Shown here one piece after another: positions 1 to 5,562 of a stretch of DNA of 5,562 nt. Origin of the DNA: Parapedobacter deserti (GTDB lineage: Bacteria > Bacteroidota > Bacteroidia > Sphingobacteriales > Sphingobacteriaceae); assembly GCF_042646065.1 (NCBI RefSeq), contig NZ_JBHRTA010000052.1, forward strand, positions 1 to 5,562. Direction: 5' to 3'. Position numbers and translations under genes: made by a program. Within the stretch, counting starts at the first letter, position 1, and each line of letters starts with the position of its first letter. The notes under the pieces are model-generated. The model ran no database searches. It was not told where the DNA came from and saw nothing but the letters and a program-made list of their open reading frames with translations.

Positions 1-33
1 AAAAAAAGCCCCTTTGCGAACGCAAAGGGGCTT
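1..33 (-). terminator. Intrinsic terminator of the rRNA operon
   Basis: Read on the minus strand, AGCCCCTTTGC (32-22) pairs perfectly with GCAAAGGGGCT (17-7) across a four-base GTTC loop. This gives an 11-bp GC-rich stem followed at once by a run of seven T (7-1) that reaches the window edge. It lies 8 bases beyond the 5S rRNA 3' end, where an rrn operon should stop. The opposite side of the stem lacks a clean T run for plus-strand transcripts (CTTAATAAAA), so it looks one-directional. Confidence 0.95.
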
Positions 34-40
34 AATAAAA

Positions 41-152
41 TCCGGCACCGACCTACTCTCACGCCTGTTACGGCAATACCATCGGCTCTGGCGGGCTTAA
101 CTGCTCTGTTCGGGATGGGAAGAGGTGGACACCGCCGATATAGGCACCTGAA
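41..152 (-). rRNA. rrf: 5S ribosomal RNA
   Basis: This is the 5S rRNA of the large ribosomal subunit, last gene of the operon. On the minus strand it shows the conserved blocks CCACCTCTTCCCATCCCGAA and CAGAGCAGTTAAGCCCGCC (loop B/C region), then GAGAGTAGGTCG near the 3' end. The ends form the terminal helix I: TCAGGTGCC (151-143) pairs with GGTGCCGGA (49-41) with one A-G mismatch and two G-U pairs. The length of about 112 bases is normal for Bacteroidota. About 72 bases separate it from the 23S 3' end, and the terminator follows directly. The exact ends are uncertain by 1-3 bases. Confidence 0.96.
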
Positions 153-224
153 TACCTTTATGACATTTGACCGGAAGAAAACATTCTGAAAAAGCGAGAA
201 AAAAGCAACAGCCGTTTTCCGTCG
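153..224 (-). other. 23S-5S intergenic spacer
   Basis: This short spacer is co-transcribed between the 23S and 5S rRNAs. Its part nearest the 23S (190-214) is the 3' arm of the 23S processing stem, described separately. The rest (153-189) is A/T-rich on the minus strand, with no tRNA, promoter or terminator that I can see, so 5S must be released by processing from the same transcript. Confidence 0.8.
195..214 (-). other. 3' arm of the 23S rRNA processing stem
   Basis: Plus-strand GCAACAGCCG (205-214) is the exact reverse complement of CGGCTGTTGC at 3164-3173 upstream of the 23S, and CGAGA (195-199) complements TCTCG (3176-3180). The two helices are separated by five A residues on this side and two bases on the other. 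The stem encloses the whole 23S rRNA, as in the precursor stems cut by RNase III in other bacteria. The cleavage enzyme and sites are inferred. Confidence 0.85.
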
Positions 225-3099
<2,875 letters not shown>

Positions 3100-3163
3100 C
3101 TCCCCGCGGCCCTTTTGCAAACCGCGGAGATGCTCTCTGCCGCATGCATCGTCTGATGCATGC
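3100..3163 (-). other. 23S leader with two hairpins
   Basis: These bases lie between the 5' arm of the 23S processing stem and the mature 23S 5' end and would be removed during maturation. They contain two foldable elements. GCATGCATC (3142-3150) pairs perfectly with GATGCATGC (3155-3163) across a four-base loop, giving 9 bp. CCGCGG occurs at 3104-3109 and again at 3122-3127, able to form a 6-bp stem around a 12-base loop. The second hairpin could be displaced by pairing of CCGCG (3104-3108) with the CGCGG (225-229) at the 23S 3' end. Confidence 0.75.
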
Positions 3164-3180
3164 CGGCTGTTGCTCTCTCG
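3164..3180 (-). other. 5' arm of the 23S rRNA processing stem
   Basis: CGGCTGTTGC (3164-3173) and TCTCG (3176-3180) on the plus strand are exact reverse complements of 205-214 and 195-199 beyond the 23S 3' end. The arm sits about 65 bases before the mature 23S 5' end and 24 bases after a boxA-like site, the same order as in the 16S leader. Confidence 0.85.
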
Positions 3181-3291
3181 TTTCTCTTCTTGTTTTCTTC
3201 CAGTATGTCAAAGAACTTGTCCGGATAATAAATGCAGACCGGTATTCGGGACATTAAACCCCTAAAACGTACCAATCGCCGTATCCGACCG
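3181..3291 (-). other. tRNA-Ala to 23S spacer
   Basis: This part of the internal transcribed spacer separates the 3' end of tRNA-Ala from the 23S processing stem. It holds the boxA-like site at 3205-3216. The remainder (3217-3291) has no third tRNA, no -7/-33 promoter pair and no open reading frame of note. Confidence 0.8.
3205..3216 (-). promoter_or_regulatory. boxA-like antitermination site before 23S
   Basis: The minus-strand text GTTCTTTGACAT resembles the boxA element (E. coli TGCTCTTTAACA) bound by NusB-NusE in rrn transcripts. From memory, the wider motif GTTCTTTGACATACTGG is typical of Bacteroidota rRNA spacers. It lies in the same position relative to the 23S stem as the 16S-leader copy does to the 16S stem. 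Function is inferred from similarity and position. Confidence 0.65.
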
Positions 3292-3365
3292 TGGAGAATA
3301 ACGGATTCGAACCGTTGACCCCCTGCGTGCAAGGCAGGTGCTCTAGCCAGCTGAGCTAATTCCCC
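3292..3365 (-). tRNA. trnA: tRNA-Ala (anticodon UGC)
   Basis: This tRNA decodes alanine GCN codons. On the minus strand the acceptor GGGGAAT (3365-3359) pairs with ATTCTCC (3299-3293) with one G-U pair. The D arm reads AGCTCAGCTGGCTAGAGC. The anticodon stem CCTGC/GCAGG encloses the loop CTTGCAC, with anticodon TGC at 3331-3329. The T arm AACGGTTCGAATCCGTT is complete and the discriminator is A (3292). The length is 74 bases without CCA; the next bases are CGG, so CCA must be added after transcription. It lies 5 bases downstream of tRNA-Ile, the usual Ile-Ala pair of the 16S-23S spacer. Confidence 0.98.
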
Positions 3366-3370
3366 TCTCG

Positions 3371-3444
3371 TAGTCCCGAGCAGACTTGAACTGCTGACCC
3401 CTACATTATCAGTGTAGTGCTCTAACCAACTGAGCTACGGGACT
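3371..3444 (-). tRNA. trnI: tRNA-Ile (anticodon GAU)
   Basis: This tRNA decodes isoleucine AUC and AUU codons. On the minus strand the acceptor AGTCCCG (3444-3438) pairs perfectly with CGGGACT (3378-3372). The D arm is AGCTCAGTTGGTTAGAGC. The anticodon stem CTACA/TGTAG encloses the loop CTGATAA, with anticodon GAT at 3410-3408. The T arm GCAGTTCAAGTCTGC is complete, with discriminator A at 3371. It is 74 bases long and CCA is not encoded (next bases CGA). It is the first tRNA in the spacer, 66 bases after the outermost part of the 16S processing stem. Confidence 0.98.
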
Positions 3445-3509
3445 AGCTGCATTCATGCCTTTTCGGGCCCACCGTGTAAGGGAACGGTGTCCTGATACTC
3501 CTTTATCAA
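3445..3509 (-). other. 16S to tRNA-Ile spacer with small hairpin
   Basis: This is transcribed spacer between the 16S processing stem and tRNA-Ile. CACCGT (3470-3475) can pair with ACGGTG (3484-3489) across an 8-base loop. No other signal is visible. Confidence 0.65.
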
Positions 3510-3513
3510 AAAA

Positions 3514-3555
3514 ACAGAAGATAATACATGCGCGCAGCAAGCCCATTTCCGGGCG
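3514..3555 (-). other. 3' arm of the 16S rRNA processing stem
   Basis: On the plus strand ACAGAAGATA (3514-3523), CATG (3527-3530), GCGCAGCAAG (3532-3541) and CATTTCCGGGCG (3544-3555) are exact reverse complements, in the correct reversed order, of TATCTTCTGT (5253-5262), CATG (5245-5248), CTTGCTGCGC (5233-5242) and CGCCCGGAAATG (5169-5180) in the leader. Together this is about 36 bp enclosing the whole 16S rRNA. Such stems are RNase III substrates in other bacteria; the enzyme here is inferred. Confidence 0.9.
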
Positions 3556-3560
3556 CTCCA

Positions 3561-5083
<1,523 letters not shown>

Positions 5084-5138
5084 AAAATGAAGTGTTGAAT
5101 CACCGGCCGAAAAACTCAATTTTTAACCTTAAGCTATC

Positions 5139-5165
5139 GGACAACAGTGCTTCTGTTAAATGTCC
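5139..5165 (-). other. Leader hairpin just upstream of the 16S
   Basis: On the plus strand GGACA (5139-5143) pairs with TGTCC (5161-5165) and AACAG (5143-5147) with CTGTT (5153-5157), sharing one A, around a five-base loop with three unpaired A on one side. It lies between the processing stem and the mature 16S 5' end. Confidence 0.6.
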
Positions 5166-5168
5166 AAC

Positions 5169-5262
5169 CGCCCGGAAATGACCTGGTTTCCTTTTTTATT
5201 TTCCAGCTTTCGCCGGTCCGAAAACCTGGCTACTTGCTGCGCTACATGAATATATCTTCTGT
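5169..5262 (-). other. 5' arm of the 16S rRNA processing stem
   Basis: This arm pairs in four blocks with 3514-3555 downstream of the 16S (see that entry). The outer blocks (5233-5262) and the inner 12-bp block (5169-5180) are separated here by 52 bases (5181-5232) but by only two bases in the downstream arm. The insertion contains CCAGC-TTTC-GCCGG (5203-5216), which in the transcript is a 5-bp stem with one G-U pair closed by a GAAA (GNRA) tetraloop. Confidence 0.87.
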
Positions 5263-5274
5263 CTTTTAAAGAAC
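5261..5274 (-). promoter_or_regulatory. boxA-like antitermination site before 16S
   Basis: The minus-strand text GTTCTTTAAAAGAC matches the boxA core (E. coli TGCTCTTTAACA), the RNA site for NusB-NusE that keeps RNA polymerase elongating through untranslated rRNA. It directly abuts the outer end of the 16S stem. The first eight bases are identical to the first eight of the 23S-leader copy at 3205-3216. Confidence 0.65.
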
Positions 5275-5414
5275 TCAATGCGCCTCCGCTTCACGCTTCG
5301 GCTGTATATGACCGCCCGGTAAACCGGACCAATCTTCTCTCTTTTCAATCCCCGGAAGCATCGCGCCGCCGGTTCCGGAACCCTTTCGTATAACCCCCGT
5401 TCCGTTTGGGACTG

Positions 5415-5446
5415 CAAAGGTAGAAACATTTTCTAAACCCCGCAAA
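5415..5446 (-). promoter_or_regulatory. rrn promoter P2 (Bacteroidota type)
   Basis: On the minus strand TTTG (5446-5443) is followed after 20 bases by TACCTTTG (5422-5415). This matches the Bacteroidota primary-sigma consensus of a -33 TTTG and a -7 TAnnTTTG at about 19-21 bases. Transcription should start a few bases below 5415 and run toward the 16S. An A/T-rich tract lies directly upstream. Confidence 0.85.
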
Positions 5447-5503
5447 TTTTTTTTAACTTTTTTTCCAGGCTCCCAAACCCCGCTCACAACCAACTAAACC
5501 CCG
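5435..5503. repeat. Three copies of AAACCCCG around promoter P2
   Basis: The plus-strand motif AAACCCCG(C) occurs at 5435-5443, 5475-5483 and 5496-5503 (the last followed by G, not C). The starts are 40 and 21 bases apart. One copy lies in the P2 spacer and touches the -33 element; the other two lie upstream. A weaker AAACCCG is at 5523-5529. Whether they are binding sites is unknown. Confidence 0.55.
5444..5464 (-). promoter_or_regulatory. A/T-rich UP-like tract of promoter P2
   Basis: All 21 bases but one are A or T, with minus-strand A runs directly upstream of and overlapping the -33 TTTG. In many strong rrn promoters such A tracts act as UP elements bound by the RNA polymerase alpha subunit C-terminal domain. 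Here this is inferred from position and composition. Confidence 0.5.
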
Positions 5504-5548
5504 GAAAAACACTTCAATGAACAAACCCGATCCCTCAGAAACGGGATG

Positions 5549-5556
5549 CAAAAGTA
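5549..5556 (-). promoter_or_regulatory. Possible upstream rrn promoter P1 (-7 element only)
   Basis: The minus-strand text TACTTTTG fits the Bacteroidota -7 consensus TAnnTTTG. It is 134 bases upstream of the P2 -7 element and points the same way. Its -33 TTTG would fall around 5577, outside the window, so the promoter can be judged only in part. Confidence 0.5.
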
Positions 5557-5562
5557 AGACTC

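Larger units (their letters stand above)
5084..5408 (-). other. Transcribed leader of the rRNA operon
   Basis: About 325 bases lie between the likely start of transcription, just below 5415, and the 16S 5' end. The leader holds a boxA-like site (5261-5274), the 5' arm of the 16S processing stem (5169-5262), and hairpins at 5139-5165 and 5203-5216. Nearer the promoter, 5281-5408 is GC-rich with a 12-base palindrome (5371-5382) but no recognisable gene. Short open frames crossing this region lack family similarity that I recognise and overlap these signals, so I treat them as chance. Confidence 0.85.

Noticed and set aside
5196..5493. Two overlapping minus-strand open frames of 77 and 72 residues in the promoter and leader
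   Set aside because: Both overlap promoter P2, boxA or the 16S stem. One starts upstream of the P2 start site, neither shows a known domain, and rrn leaders are not normally translated.
5491..5525. Possible third promoter using TTTG at 5525-5522
   Set aside because: No TAnnTTTG stands 19-21 bases downstream; the nearest text (TAGTTGG) is a poor match with wrong spacing.

Overview
This window holds one complete ribosomal RNA operon on the minus strand and no protein-coding gene that I can support. In transcription order, from high to low coordinates, it runs: promoter and leader region (5562 to 5084), 16S rRNA (about 5083-3561), tRNA-Ile(GAU) (3444-3371), tRNA-Ala(UGC) (3365-3292), 23S rRNA (about 3099-225), 5S rRNA (about 152-41), and a strong intrinsic terminator (32-1). 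All boundaries come from reading conserved rRNA and tRNA sequence by eye, so mature rRNA ends are good to within a few bases.

The organism is a member of the Bacteroidota, order Bacteroidales, with closest resemblance from memory to Rikenellaceae (Alistipes-like). Three things support this: the 16S text (including the V6 stretch around 4044-4125); the 16S-Ile-Ala-23S-5S order with tRNA genes lacking an encoded CCA; and promoters of the Bacteroidota type, TTTG at -33 and TAnnTTTG at -7, rather than sigma-70 hexamers. The family assignment is provisional because no alignment could be run.

The noncoding parts are dense with processing and control signals. A full promoter lies at 5415-5446 with an A/T-rich tract just upstream. 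A second -7 element lies at 5549-5556 and its -33 partner falls outside the window, so tandem promoters are likely. A boxA-like antitermination site precedes the 16S (5261-5274) and a second precedes the 23S (3205-3216). Each stands next to the 5' arm of a long stem that encloses its rRNA. The 16S stem pairs 5169-5262 with 3514-3555, and the 23S stem pairs 3164-3180 with 195-214. These are the expected RNase III-type processing stems.

The system is a housekeeping one: a single transcript is made, kept elongating by Nus factors at boxA, folded into two large stems around 16S and 23S, cut, and trimmed, with the two tRNAs released from the spacer. I found no unknown system. The points most worth a second look are an apparent C-to-U change next to the anti-Shine-Dalgarno core of the 16S, a thrice-repeated AAACCCCG motif around the promoter, and an insertion in one arm of the 16S processing stem.
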